Positions 22,101-35,200 of a DNA stretch of 64,000 nucleotides are shown here, piece by piece. The DNA lies in contig NW_019028988.1 of NCBI RefSeq assembly GCF_002105155.1, forward strand, positions 434,001 through 498,000. The letters are read 5' to 3'. The notes under the pieces were generated by a model that worked only from the letters and a program-made list of their open reading frames with translations, was not told the origin of the DNA and did not search any database. This stretch comes from Lobosporangium transversale (lineage: Eukaryota > Mortierellomycota > Mortierellomycetes > Mortierellales > Mortierellaceae). The translations under genes and the position numbers were made by a program. The stretch's first letter is position 1, and every line of letters starts with the position of its first letter.

Positions 22101-23661
22101 TTGCAGAACGCCCACCCGATTGCAAATGTAGCCCAGCTCGACAATTCACTAAAAGTCATTTTTATATTTTATGGAAATAAGTAAAATAACTTTTAGTACT
22201 AACACTTGAAGTCAATCATGTCAGTGTTCCCAAAAGAAAAAAAAAAAAAAAAAAAAAAAAAGCTTCCTGTTATATTTATACCTTGAAGTGTTTGTATGGG
22301 TAGTATTCATTTGAAGGCGATCATAAAATACATCAAGGACAGAAGAAACCAGTTTCTCATCAACTGCTGCTAAAGGTGTGATAAAGCTCAATGAGACCAG
22401 GACTGCGAACTGGACTTCGTCGCTTGCACTAACATCTGTTAGCGTCTCTGAGCGGACAAAATTCTGTAGCAGATACTTGGCCAGCGTGGAGCTTTGGACT
22501 GACGAAGCAGGATGAGAGTGGCGATGGAGGGATAAAATGATGCCTATAGGGGGTGTGAGAGAGCCAAAAGTATTTCAAGAGGAGCAATGTACATTAGTGA
22601 TATTACTACATAACCGATGCTTTCATTCTTTTTCATACGAAAGACTATTTTTTTACCTGTGATGGCAAATACAGCATTAGCACAATGCGCAGGTACATAG
22701 CCGTCCATGATTTTCTTGTACAAGTCCAAAATAAGCGTCTCTGCGATTATCAATGTCTGTGTATCATCGCTTGGAATCCACATGTTATCGAACAAGGCAG
22801 TCCACCCTTCTAGCGCTGAAATACGTTCTATCAAGTGGTCTGTGAGAGTCACGTCTGTCAATGCTGTCATTACATTTCTGTAGCTTTGTCGGGTTCGAAT
22901 CGTCTCCATAGATTCAACACCACCCACTCCATTGTCCCCGGCTGTGGAAGCGCTATCCGCGGTAGTTACCGCAGATGAGCATAGCAGGCCTGAAAGCGCA
23001 TATCCGATTCGAAGGCCAGGATTGACATTCCCGGATTGCCATTTCTGCAAAATACTGCTTGATACAATCTCCATAACCCCCTGCAGCCTCTCCAGCTCCT
23101 GAGCGCCTGCAGAAACATTATCAGGTGTTGACTTTTTGAACGCTGCATCCTTGAAGAGACTTCGTCTCATGTGTGAGAGCTCATGGCGGACCAACTTGTC
23201 AAGGACCAACGAATACTCGTCCACAACCATTGAGTTCTGAGCGACCTCAAGGATTCGTTCACGAATGTAAAGGATCGGTGGCCCTTCAGGAAGAAGAATA
23301 GGCATGATCTCAGATGCTGTGAAGCAAGAAAGCGCTCTCAGTGCTGATGCTAAGACCTTGGGGCTTTCAGAACTCAAAAGCGGCTGGATATAGTTGACAA
23401 GAACGGCTTCGCGAAGATCAAGACAGACTTGAGTATCTGAGGGTTGGAGGAAGTAAAAGATAAAAGTGAATGCAAAAATGAGTATTTAATCAAAGACAGA
23501 TCTATTGGTCTGTTTAAAAATAAATAAATAAATAAATAAATAAAAATACCTTCATTTCTAGAGCCCACAATACCATAAAACACACACATCTCCTGGAGTA
23601 TTGCTACATGCTGGGTTTTCATAGCATGTTCCGCCACATGACACAGTAAGACGTTCCATGC

Positions 23662-23695
<34 letters not shown>

Positions 23696-25966
23696 AAGAA
23701 AGAAAGAAAAGACATTAAAATAAAAGCATGGCACAAAGATAGAGTCGCATAGCTAATTAGAAAAAAAAAAATACCTGCTCGGGGTTCAACTACGTTGGCC
23801 TCTACTGTCAGATTCATGGTTTCAATGATAGTGCAAATTGAGGATGCATATAGCTCTACAGAGCCAAGTAGAGTTGCCAAGAATGGGATCAGTACCTCAG
23901 CATAGCCTGCCGCATCATAAGCGCAAATGTCTCTAGAATCAAGCATGATAGCAAACGAAGAGGCGGTTGAGTTGATATATGTCCTGAAAACATATGTATA
24001 TTCATTTGTTCTTTTCTTCTTCCTTTCCCTATCATTCCTTTCATTCCTCCTTTTCTCCTTACCTGATCGTAGTGAGGACAGCAACCTCCATGTCATATTC
24101 AGGCTCACCCTTGAACGGAGTCTTGAGAAGCCGTGACCGACTCTCGACCCAGCCGTGGATAACATGACGCAATGTCTTCCAAATACGTGGTTGCCTTTTC
24201 CAGATCAGAAACAAGATCCTGATACCGACTGCTCCCATATGTGAGTGCACAAACTTTGACCCCGTTGGCGCATTAGGGACACCATTGATAAGCGTCAAAA
24301 TGGTTCGAAGAACCTTCGCAGTCACTACCTCGTCTTTAGAAGTAACGAGAGAAGGAATTGCTTCTTGTAATAAATACAGCTTGACCAAAGGTGAAGGATC
24401 TACTCGCAGTACATAAATGAATAAAACCAGTGTCACCAACCGCCCTTCTCCCATTTGAGCCTGTTGTGCTGCAGCAAGGGTTCGTACATTTTCGTTCGGA
24501 TGAAACATGAAGCTGGTAAAGACTAGGCTAGATAGTGTACTGTCATCTTTCAGCGTGAGTTGGAATGGTTCATCCTGTTGCTCCTTCCCTAGTTCCCATA
24601 TCCGACAAAGATGGGCGACTTCAGCTTGTATCATGGCTGCAACACCAGAGGTTATCTGCGATAATGGCGTAGAAGTAGATGAGGAAGATGAGGGAGGGTA
24701 GTGACCCTGAACTTCCTCATCAGATACTGTTGTTCTGGGAATGGTCTCCAGTCTTTGCAGGATATCGGAGCATTTCTTGATGACACCCTCAATCTGTGAC
24801 TCGCTCATGACTTGGAAAATGGATAAGAATGCCATGCTGGCGATTACAGCCTTTGTCTGATGATTCTCCGTTGTTGTTATAACAACATGCATCCAGTCCA
24901 CGACAATTGTTTGTTCATCTACTGTAGGTGAGTTCATCAACAAAAACGAGAGTAAAGGCCAAATTACATCAAAGGGAAGAGTTGGGGCATGATATCCTTT
25001 CCTGTTTTTAAAAAGCTTCTGAGCTGTCTGTAACAATTGAAGCGTAGGCAACCCAAATCGTCTCAAATCAGCTGTCCATGATAGAATGGTCAATAAGAGC
25101 TGACTTCCTAAGACTGATTTATATTCATCAGAGAGTGATAATTGTGCTGAAGGAAGGCTGTAAAAATCAACCAAAATGCTAATGATGGTCTGTAATCCTG
25201 TGCTCAGCTGAAATCGGTCCAGAGGAAAACGACTTGGGATAGAGCAGAGGTAATCGAAAAGTTTGACAATGAACAGTTCCAACTCATGATCGAGTAGACA
25301 TGCGTTCAATGTTTTAGAAATCCATAAAATCGCAGTGCTGGCGACCATGGATGCCCTACACTCTCGATCCAGCAAAACGAAGTCTAGAAACGGTGATAAG
25401 ATCTCAAGAGCGGCGATGCGATATGAAGTCGAATCTGACTTGTAATCCATGATCTTGTCCATCTCAGCAAACAGAATAGCCTCAACATTGGTCTTTGTGG
25501 TGATTAATGCAATAAATGGGTGCCGATTATTCTTGATGGCAAAAACATTCTTGCTGATATTCAGAGATGTTGATGACAACGGTGGCGACGATAATGAAAT
25601 GGTATTGGCAATATCCACTGAGAAAGCTTCGGCAGCAGCAATACAAAGTCTGCTTATCGCGTGTACAATATTAGAAAGGGCCTGTCCTTGAGCTGTGGCC
25701 AATGCATTCTCGAATCCTTCAAAAGCATCGTTCCAATCAAGTGAGCGTTTCAGCGTCAAGTCAACAATGTATGTCGCAGCAAGCGAAGATGTATGAGACA
25801 CAGGGGATGCGCATTGCGACCACAATTGTGCAAGGGCCAATTTGTGGCCACTGCTGCCACTATTGCTGCCGCTGTTGCTTTTATTATTATTACTAATGTT
25901 ATTAGCGTTGCTTAATTGCGCGTTTAGAGTTACGAGCTTTTGCACAGTAACGGAGCGGTGAATCAT
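19139..25966 (-). CDS. FOCAD: Focadhesin (FOCAD/RST1-like) HEAT-repeat protein
   Basis: Exons 25966..24063, 23983..23775, 23660..23550, 23436..22657, 22543..22282 and 22148..19139 sum to 6276 nt (2091 aa). Seen: almost entirely alpha-helical with recurrent Leu-rich pairs; N-terminal HKLALAQLWSQC followed by an alternating helix pattern; HPFIALITT near residue 130; AVNWFPLLTQLVALEP in the C-terminal half; an acidic tail region. Known: the HKLL..LWSQCC and VNW..LL patterns occur in human focadhesin (about 1800 aa) and its plant relative RST1, which support the SKI complex and cytoplasmic exosome. Inference: a homologue with the same role; assignment rests on remembered motifs and overall architecture, not an alignment. 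Long disordered Ser/Gly/Glu-rich loops are inserted. Exon 3 begins straight after an A tract. Confidence 0.65.
23521..23546. repeat. (AAAT)n microsatellite in a focadhesin intron
   Basis: Six to seven TAAA units inside intron 3, just 3 nt from the 5' splice site on the minus strand. Confidence 0.85.
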
Positions 25967-26510
25967 GGCAGATCTTGTTTCTGTTGTTGTAGACGGTGTG
26001 TTCTGTCTTCTTGATCTTGGAGAGGTATTGCATTCTTTCTCTTTTAAACTGTGTCTACGACAAGACCCTTAAGGCATGTATCAGTATGACAATGAGCATT
26101 CCTTTGGACGTGCTTCTAGCTCTGTGGACGCAGAAACTATGGTTGGTGCGGAATATCTAAATATTCATGGCCATTATTAGCATCGCTGTTGGCATAGATG
26201 AGTTGCTTGTTGCTCGCTGTCGAGTGCAAGCCTAAGCACGCGTTTAATGTAAAATTTCCAAGATGGCAGATAGTCTTTCTTGCAATATCGACAACCACTA
26301 GACTCTAATCCAGTCAGTACTTAAACGCCAAGCCACGGAAGGCTACAAAGGGTTGAAAGAATAGGTTCACGAATCTTGGACAAATGTTTACAGCTGTATT
26401 ATATATCTTTCACCCTACTTCGAGTACTAAGATAATGCAAGCTTGAAAAGCATTTCCCGACACGGGATAGAGTTACATTATAAGTGAAGGATCCATTGGC
26501 AGATTTTTTC

Positions 26511-26541
<31 letters not shown>

Positions 26542-26990
26542 AGCCAGGAATAAAACTCTTCAGGAATTGTCGTCCAAACGAAACACAGTGCGGTGTGTCA
26601 TGTCTAGCTCGGCGGTCAATCAACTTGCTAATAAGCCTGCGTAAGTGGCTTCATCCAAATCAATAATTTAGCTCATTAAATAGGCATCATTGCATGACAA
26701 GGAGCTTAATCAGCTATGCCATGTCGTGATAGGAATAAACCAAGAGTTGCAAAAGAAAAGGGGAGCACTTTTATCTCCCCTGTTATGAGATTTATAGATC
26801 AGGTGGAAGATGTTCAAATAGATGCAGCACCTCTGCCAACAAGACTTGTACTAGGCCGAAGCAAGCCTCAGGCACGACGCGTAGGTGAATTTAGAAATAT
26901 TACAGCTAGCAACTTTATGAAATAAAACCATTGGAGTACAAATTGCACTTATTGATTTCAATATCTTCTAGATCGAATTCGATATAGTCG
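25967..26990. other. Intergenic region upstream of focadhesin
   Basis: About 1 kb. The part next to 25966 must be the focadhesin promoter. It contains A27 at 26512..26539 preceded by a short T run. Short open frames around 26716..26925 are not supported by any pattern I recognise. Confidence 0.5.
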
Positions 26991-26999
26991 TAAATATGC

Positions 27000-28560
27000 A
27001 CTTACATGCTCTAGGGGCCTATAATGGCCTGGCTGTCATCAGAGGATTGATCGAAGTCCAAGTGTCTGGTTTTGAATGCTTCAATTCGTCCTCCGTGGGG
27101 CAACTTTGTAATATCTTCGCACTAGAGGTCCCTGATAGGCTTCGTAACTCGTTTCACCTCGGGTTTTGTATTACCGAATATGCCATTTTCCCTTAGAGAC
27201 GTCAGTGCATCTTTGATATCTTTCTCGGCCGGCACGGACTGATAGTGACTATTATTTCGAGCTGTCCTATACTCTAGTTCTAGTTGTGCTGCAACATCTC
27301 TAAATATCTCTATCGACCCTTTACTTCCTTTTGCGACGTGGACAACCTTAATAAACAGATTGCTGTACCCTTGATACAAATCTGCAGGTATCCATCACTT
27401 TGGCTCGTCATGAATATTTATCAACATCGACGACCTAGTAGTATGCTTAGTCCGTTGAGATGCATGATGAATCCCACAGTGTAAGTGTAGAAGGCCGTTA
27501 GTATGACTTTTGGCGCACCCTGCCTGAAGCTTGAACGTATGCCGCTTTTAGGACTTCTTCAATTCGTCCTATTCGCCTACCTTGATAGCCAATGAAAGGT
27601 CAATATAAAGCATCGCGTCTCGAAGGAACAAGCTGTATTTCTTGAAAGCCTTAAAATGCTCAGTAGTTGAAATATACTCTCGCGTGATATCGCCGGCCAA
27701 TGTGGCGAAGTTTGTGTCAATTCCTACTTCTTTGCCTTCGTCGTCGCCTCCCAACTCTTTGTCCCACGCTCTCAACACAACTGCCTCAAAAACATGCCTT
27801 GCAAAATCATGTATAGCATTAAAGTTAAATTTTTCGAGGGAGATCTTCCGTTTCAGATTACTTGCGTAGTAGGCAAGCGGGCCTGCAGTCTTGATCGAGC
27901 CGTGACGGTTGCAAAGAATTAGGCTGCAGAGCAGCATCTGAAGATGGAATAATTGGATTACGTGAATTACTCATGCCAATCTATCATAGATATTGTCGTG
28001 ATCATGACGATATTCCTGTAACTTGCGAAGCTTGGTTATTGCTGATTGATCTCCAGCGATAAGGATACATCGCTTTTTACTAAAGTAGCTGGGCGGTAAC
28101 TTGAGTGTATGTCCAACGATGGTTTCTAGCACTTCCTTATTTCCCTATGGTTAACTCATCGATATCCATTGATGGTAGAGGAAATGTCTCCAATTCCTTG
28201 ACTTCGATGCAATCAATAACGGGTGCGTCGTTTCTCATGTCTCTAGCTCCTTTCTTGTAGTCTCGCTTTAGAAATGCTAGTAAGCGAAATTGGCACACAA
28301 TGTCGAAATGGTGGTCACTTGAAGGTTGAATCAAAAGATCTTTGAGACAAAGTTTTTGATACAGAGCATGTCGATCATCATCCGCTGGGTGTCCAGTGAC
28401 CAAGATAGTCGTAGTTCCATTTCCGATCCCGCTTCTGTTGTCTAGACGTGTGTCATTTGTGATGCGATAGATGTTGAAGTTGTCATAGATGCCTGTGTAG
28501 GACTGTCGTAACTTTATTCCCTGGCCTGTGGCTTATATGCAAGACGCACGAACCCCTGCC
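27000..28560 (-). pseudogene. Degenerate transposon-derived gene, DUF6589-like
   Basis: Seen on the minus strand: conserved-looking blocks broken by stops and frame changes. In order: a block ending at 28137 with TGHPADDDRHALYQKLCLKDLL and FDIVCQFRLLAFLKRDY; a block 27937..27569 with DFARHVFEAVVLRAWDKEL and FKKYSLFLRDAMLYIDLSLAIK; then, in other frames, GRIEEVLK and a block 27379..27122 with NLFIKVVHVAKGS and SLRENGIFG. Known: fungal DUF6589 proteins, linked to transposons, share a layout of this kind. Inference: a dead copy of such an element, read in at least three frames. No terminal repeats found. Family name is from memory of style only. Confidence 0.4.
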
Positions 28561-28599
28561 CGAGACTTTCCAAGTCGAAAAAGAACCGGAGCACCATAA

Positions 28600-28931
28600 C
28601 ATGTCCTTTCCATATTTTATTGTAGTCTTCATTCTGACCACTTCACTCGATTAAAATTACACTCTCCTGCAGCCTTCATCGTCAGAACCAAAAGAAAAAT
28701 TAGTCGACTTAAAAAGTAACAGAGCCAACATGTTCAACTAAAGATGTGGTGTGTAACTGTAAGATTTTGTTTGGTCACGACCTGTGTCTTCGATCAGGCA
28801 TCGATATAATTTCCTTATTGGGATAAGTGCGTGTCACAGAGTTTTTTAAGAAGAGTCCTCTTTCATTCTTTCGCATCATTTATTCCAGAGATTCATTCAA
28901 CACTACTAAATCTCAAAGCATACAATACATC
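28600..28931. promoter_or_regulatory. Upstream region of MTFP1
   Basis: About 330 bp between the pseudogene and the MTFP1 start; it should contain that gene's promoter and 5' UTR. No element recognised. Confidence 0.35.
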
Positions 28932-29920
28932 ATGTCTACTACAGGATCAACACCACCTGACGCACCTGTCGTTTCAAAGATTACTGATGAAATCAAGAAG
29001 GAGGTTAAGGAAGAAGTTAAAGAGCTGGAGCGAGGTGAAATCGATACTGTCGAGACTCCTGCTCGTTACCTCGCTTACCTTGGACGTTATAGAAACCTCT
29101 TCATCGCCTCCTCTCGCTACCTTGCTTATTCTTCTGATGTTGGCGAAGCATTCCGCCCTGTTACTTCGCCATTCTTTGTGAATGCCATGTATGGAGGTAA
29201 TAAAAAATACAAATCAAACTTCGGAAACAGTGATGATTTGATTCCAAAATTATGATCTGCTTCTGTTTCGCTATTCGTTATTAATTCTTCTCAATATGTC
29301 TGTCGTGCGTTTCGGCAATAGTTTCCTTCGCATATGTTGGATTCGATGTTGCGTATGAAGGATATAAGGCCAAAATTGCTGGGGCACCGACGGATGTTGT
29401 TGGAATGACGGTAATTGCTCGTCATATTTAATTGTTCTCGAAAAAAAAAAAATAGTTTACGGTGATTGAACTTTTTTTTTTTCTTTCACATAAAATAGGT
29501 TTTGAAGCGTGGTATTTTCCAGGGACTTGCAAGTTTACTCATGGTAACAAATTGTGATCACATCTATTCTTCTATCCTTTATCAGACAGAGGTTACAGCT
29601 CTTTTTAACTTTTTTTATATTAAATTATATTAACAAACATACAGCCCGCAATCACTATTCACACTGTTGTCCATCAATCTGCAAGACTCTTCAAGAACAG
29701 CGCTAACATTACGCTTAAGAAATGGGGACCCACGGCTATTGGTCTTTGTGTCGTTCCTGCATTGCCCATCATGTTTGACCACCCTATTGAGACCGCTGTC
29801 GACAAAGTCTTTGAGAAGCTGGAGGGTGGTGGCGGAAAGACATTACCTATGAATCCAATCGAGAAGGAGAAGGTTTTGGAAGCTGTTGTCAATAAGGAGA
29901 ACAAGGAAAAGGTTGAGTAA
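28932..29920 (+). CDS. MTFP1: Mitochondrial fission process protein 1 (MTFP1/MTP18)
   Basis: Exons 28932..29196, 29322..29410, 29499..29543 and 29645..29920 sum to 675 nt (224 aa). Start chosen at MSTTGST, since the upstream in-frame Met at 28827 would add a basic leader with no family match. Seen: ARYLAYLGRYRN, SSRYLAYSSDVGEAFRPV (family hallmark), YVGFDVAYEGYKA, and LKKWGPTAIGLCVVPALPIMFDHPIETAVD, here split over two membrane-associated segments. Known: MTP18 family proteins are inner-membrane proteins needed for mitochondrial fission in animals. The N-terminal 40 residues are a charged Lys/Glu segment not seen in the animal protein. The 45-nt third exon is short. Confidence 0.9.
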
Positions 29921-30182
29921 AGGAAAAACTCTTTCCCTTGGTTTTAACACAGCTATGATCCATGATAATATCATAATATCGACATACATTTATTGCATTT
30001 ATCCATCCATTGATTAAAGGATTTCATAGAACAAACGCAACAAGCAAAACAGAAGCCTTATCAATATAGAAATTTTTTATTTTTTATCCCATGGCGAACA
30101 CTTGCCAGAATGGTTGTTTCTTGAATGCTATGCTTGGATAATATGATATTACTATGACATAAAAGTGATTATTGATAGTGCA
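29921..30182. other. Convergent 3' spacer MTFP1 / phosphoesterase
   Basis: 262 bp between two converging stop codons; 3' UTRs only. Nothing else seen. Confidence 0.5.
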
Positions 30183-30962
30183 TTAGCAGGTAGTGGAGTT
30201 ACTCCACTTACCCTGGACAAAGATGGGCCACATATTATTAGTAGTGATCCCAGCATTGTATGTCTGGAAAGTATAGTTATTGGCAGGGTCCAAGGTCTTG
30301 AGGATAGGGCCCACCAAGTTGGAGAAGTAGGTCAACCAGGCAACGTCCACCAGGTCACCATCCGCCAATCCCGAGGGCAAGGGAGAAGAGACATAGTTGG
30401 GTGTGGGGACATAGGGAATAGCACTGTGTGGCCAGTCATCGCCACCATATCCATAATCATCCTTAGTCACATAACCGGGAGTTAAAGTTGAGTTGTTATC
30501 GCCAAGAGCAGGGATACCAAAAGGATCATCAGCACGCTTCTGGAAGGGAGCTTTGTTCAACGCATTCAAAACGTTCTTTGCAACCTTATATGGAACCGTT
30601 GTATAAACAAAGTCATTATAAAAAGGCGAGACAATATAGGTATCATCAACAGTGAATTCTCCCTTGAAAACATCAAAGCGTTGGCTACCAGAGTTGATGA
30701 TGATCACACTAGGGTAAGGACGCTTCTTATCAGTGACGGAGAAGGGTAGGATATCGTTCACGACTAGATTCAAAAGCGAGCGGCTGTCGGTGTAAGGGTA
30801 GCGGTTCAGATAATAGTCCTGAGGAGCGCATCCTAAAACTTTTGTCAGACCAAGGGCCTTGCGCTGCTTGGTCACCTCACTGCTGATCTTGCGACCTCTC
30901 CACGTATCAAAGCGCTGCCTCGGATGAGCAAGCGAATGGGTCTTGTAGGTATGAACGTTGGT

Positions 30963-31002
<40 letters not shown>

Positions 31003-32204
31003 GGTGGTGGTGTCAACAATTAATGCCTACATGACTATAACTCATACAGCTGGCTATGTGGAATATATGAAAAGTAAAGACTTACCAAGGTAACGGCGGG
31101 AAACAGTCAAGTTCTTGCCAATGCAATTGCTCTCAACGCGGCAGGAGCGATCGTGAATACCCGAGACGGACATCCAACCAAGAGTCTCCATGAAACGACC
31201 TGCAGAGAGGCCATAAGCACGGCCATCGTACGAAGTAAAATCACGAATGTGTAAGTGACCCCCAAAGACAAGAATAGGCTTGGAAGGATGAACAGCACGG
31301 ATAGCCTTGACAACTGTCTGAGCCTCCGACCAACGGACGGGAACATGTCCAACCACAAGGTATACATCCACATCCTCTTTTAATGACTTTTGGAACCATG
31401 GGAGAGTCACAGTGACGTTGGCGGGCTCGACTACTGTGTTGTTGGCTCCACCTTTGAAATTGTAGAGGAAACCATAGCTCATCACGCGGGCTTGAAAGGT
31501 GAAGGGGAAAAAATCAGTTACTACCTGTTAATATAAGAAACAAGGAAAATAAAATAAAATAGGCTACCTACTTCCAAACCTCATGCGGAACTTGTTGTAA
31601 AGGTTCCCAAAGGGAACAGTCTTGTTTGAATGGGAATCCTTAAAAAAGACATTGGAGGTCAAGTACTTCTTGCCCCATTTAGGTGCAAAGTTGCGAAACA
31701 CGTTTTCCGCCACATCATTTTCGTACATCTCGTGGTTACCAATTGCCAAAGCATCGTAGTTAATCTTTTGGAAAATAGGGTTCGAGATCTGACCGTTGAC
31801 AGGTGTAGCATCCGCCAGGCCGTTACCATCATGCAAATCTCCTGAATCCACTACCAACAGGTCCTTGCGGCGATAATAGGCCTGTTCGCGCATGTGCGAC
31901 AAGAATGAGGCAAAGTCACCAAAGTCTGCAGAGTAAGAGTTCTCCTTGACATGACTATATTATTAAATATGTAAATGGTTAACATCCCTGACTTTGCTTA
32001 ACTCAATACAGTTAAAAAAAATGATGCTTACCCAGCCAACCAACCGTGAGTATCAGTGGTAGATATGACATTCAATTCACCCCACTCTAAGGGACGGAGG
32101 TTAGCAGGGTCGGGATGGGAGACACCTGGTTGAGATCTCTTCTCAAAATGCTCGACATGAGCAGTGGCCACAGCCAACAGAGGTAATAGGATCAAAAGGC
32201 GCAT
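30183..32204 (-). CDS. Secreted calcineurin-like phosphoesterase / 5'-nucleotidase-like
   Basis: Exons 32204..32032, 31954..31572, 31490..31086 and 30964..30183 sum to 1743 nt (580 aa). Seen: a clear signal peptide ([15 protein letters not shown]), then the metallophosphatase motifs in order: STTDTHGW (DxH), [10 protein letters not shown] (GDxxD-type), AIGNHEMY (GNHE) and [10 protein letters not shown] (GGHLH). Several N-x-S/T sites follow in the C-terminal half. Known: this set binds two metal ions and cleaves phosphoesters; closest type by layout is the fungal YHR202W/5'-nucleotidase group in the vacuole or wall. No GPI-anchor signal is evident at the end (NSTTC). Substrate cannot be told from sequence. 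The last exon starts directly after a T26-A10-G acceptor (minus strand). Confidence 0.87.
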
Positions 32205-35200
32205 GCTTATAGTGAAAAGGTATTAAACTAAAGGGAGTTAGGAATGGGTGAGGCAAAGGAAGGGGAGAAAGAGGATGGGGGAAGGAAGGGTGTTGATGGT
32301 GGTGGGAGGGATACGTACCAACAAACAGATAAGCGTCGAGAAGTGGTTTGTCTGTACCTTTATATTTTTCTCAATGTTGAGAGCAAGATAACAGCACAAT
32401 TACAACGTCTGCCATAACGATGGCTGGCTTCTTTAACATTCTTACTTTTATCACCCAAGCTCATGTACTGTGTCCCATGGAATCGTCTGCTGTTGTGCAC
32501 GTTCTCGTGCTTACCATGTCATGGGCTCCTTCTGCACAAACCCAGTCATCCAATAGGGTGACTTCAAGCAGAGCCCTCATGTGGGTCCCTGTTCCTATAC
32601 ATCGTGCAACTATTGAAGGGAAATATGCACGACCCATTTTACCCATCCAATGCTCCAATTCTTAAGTTGTACCTCAACAAAAGCGTATTTGAGAGCCGTT
32701 TTTTTTTTTTTTTTTTTTTTTTTAATAGGACATGTCGGTATAAACATGCCATTTCCAATCTTACTGTAAAATGTGCAGTAGAGATCTTCTGAAAGGAATG
32801 AACAAAAGCTAGCTGATAACTTTTAAGACATACGAATATAGGAGTGCATATGCAATATCCCTTCTTTTATTTTTTTTTATTTTTTTTTGGAGTAAGCTCA
32901 CATTGTTCGTTACTTCACAAAAAAAAGTTTACATCCAAGAATGTAACACATAATTAATTATGAAATGGACTTGTTATGGGTGGAGGACATGGAAGCCAAT
33001 CATTTTTTATGTTTTGATCTGATGGGAAATGCATAGGCCAATCAAAAGTGCTCTTCTTGATGCGTGATCCCAGGGGTTCTTGTGCGATCATTTTTTCGTC
33101 AACATGACAAATAGCAGCATCGTACATAAGCTGCAACTGTGTGGCTCCATTTTAATTGGTGTAGCCTGTTCGTCAAGAATACTTTAAAAAATGTATTTTT
33201 GCCATTTATAGCTTTTTTTTCTGCCATTGATTGCTCGTAGTGCACTGAACTGGATTGTCACCAACGTGCTTCTCTTTTCAATGCTCGATTCTTTAATTTT
33301 ATGCGGCATCATCAGAGCGCGTGGCCCACAAGTGCAACTACCATGGGTTACTCTCATTAGAGGACTTTTACAAAATGCTAACAGAATTTCATTTGAATTC
33401 GACGGCATAATTACGGTTAGACGCATCGAGAAAGCAAGCTCTGTCATAGAGATTACGCTACACCGGATTGGTGGCAATTTCAATTCCTTTGAATATTGCA
33501 TGAAGTTTGTTCTACATAGATGGTCAGCTAATCAGATGCTGTTGCTAAGGATAAACTTTCTGTTCCGGACACATTCGTATTCAACAGCTAATCGATGAAA
33601 ACGCCTGTGAAAGGGAGAACTTTCGCATCCGATGTTTGGAAGGTTGACAGCCCAATGTGGGTGTTACAATTGATAGCGCACCCATGATGAGAAATCCCCT
33701 CCCCTTCACTCTAATTGCACACATGATATACAACTGTTCTATATGCTTGAAAACAAGTATCATAACTTGGCGACGTTACTTCATCCCAAGTCCAAGAGAG
33801 GAAGATCTTAATGAGAATGTAAGAAGGAGCCCTTTCGATGCGTATGCCATTAGTCATGCTTCTGGATGCCATTACTAGATGAAGCAGCGCTCTGTCAATA
33901 CTCAAGAGGCCCCTTGAGCTCAGATTAGCCATTGAAGTTTTGGTATTTGACAAAACCACAGCTTCAAATCAAGAAGATAAAGCCAATAAAAGAAGCCATG
34001 AGTGGAATCAGATTGAAGAGCTGATAAAGACAATGGAACTCAGTGACGCCGTAACTTTTGCTTTTAGCTCTTCAATCAGCAGCTAGGCCGTAACTGTCAC
34101 TCTCCTGGATACAGGTGTATCAAAATTGTTTACTACAATACCAGCAGTTAGCATCCAGTTTGACCGCGGAGCTCAGGCAATACCTCTATACTACAGACGA
34201 GCAGCTTGTAAACAAGCATCTCACCCATTATTCAAAGCTTTCTAGCTCCAGGATGATAAAGATGGAGTCAACCTGAAATAATGCTTTAAAGCAGAATGAA
34301 AAATAAGTACACACTAATTCATGTTTGTTCTTAATTAGACACATAGGCTCATGCGTTTGTGTATTTCCCGTGGAAGGCTGTGTTGCTGCATAAAGTGAGC
34401 TTTCTATTTGCATGCATGATATTAAAAGCGCGCCATTAATGCAGTCAATTTCTACGATGTTGTCAGGCGACTGTTATTCTACGAAAGGAAAGCGTAGTCC
34501 CGTACACTCGACATGTCGAAAAGGGCAAAAAAGGCTTGTTGAGGCAGACGCTCTAGGTAAACCACGATTTAGGCGCGCCCACTGTCACACCATAGTGGTC
34601 ATTCTCACTTACATACTCCCGCTTCCATTTTTTTTTTTTGCCCACACTGATACCATCAATCTTGAATCTACCCATATTTTATGAGTATTAAGCTTCGGTT
34701 TGCCTTAGATACATACCATAATGAATTAGGGGGCTTTGTTACCAGAAGGACTTAGCACAAGTCAATAAAACTATCACACAATGCTTCAGGCCACAAGCTT
34801 GTTCGACCGAGCTTCATTAGAAACATAGTATGCTACTGCAAAAAACTAGGAAAAGAAAGGAAAAACAGACCATCAGCCAAAGTGACCTGAAAGTTCTACA
34901 TGGATGATCTTTTTAGTTACCCCAGTTGTCACTAAATTGTAAGTCTCATGAAGGTACGACCGAACCATCTTGCTGCACGGCTTTTGTAGCGCGATCGAGA
35001 GCAATCATCTTCTCCCATACTACCACACTGCTTGTAGTTATACTAATAATAATATATATGTATATAGGGGAGATGTGTATCATGAATGTAGGTTTTAGAA
35101 TATAACGTTGGTATGCTTGATTCCTTTTGACTACCATTTATCCCTTCTCTCATTCATCATGCAGTCAACGCCTTTTTTTTATTTTTTTATTTTTTCCTAT

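Noticed and set aside
22886-22900. GGTTCGAATC box resembling a tRNA T-loop
   Set aside because: It is inside a long conserved exon of focadhesin and has no tRNA stems.
30165-30485. Plus-strand frame over the end of the phosphoesterase gene
   Set aside because: Shadow of a well-supported exon on the other strand.
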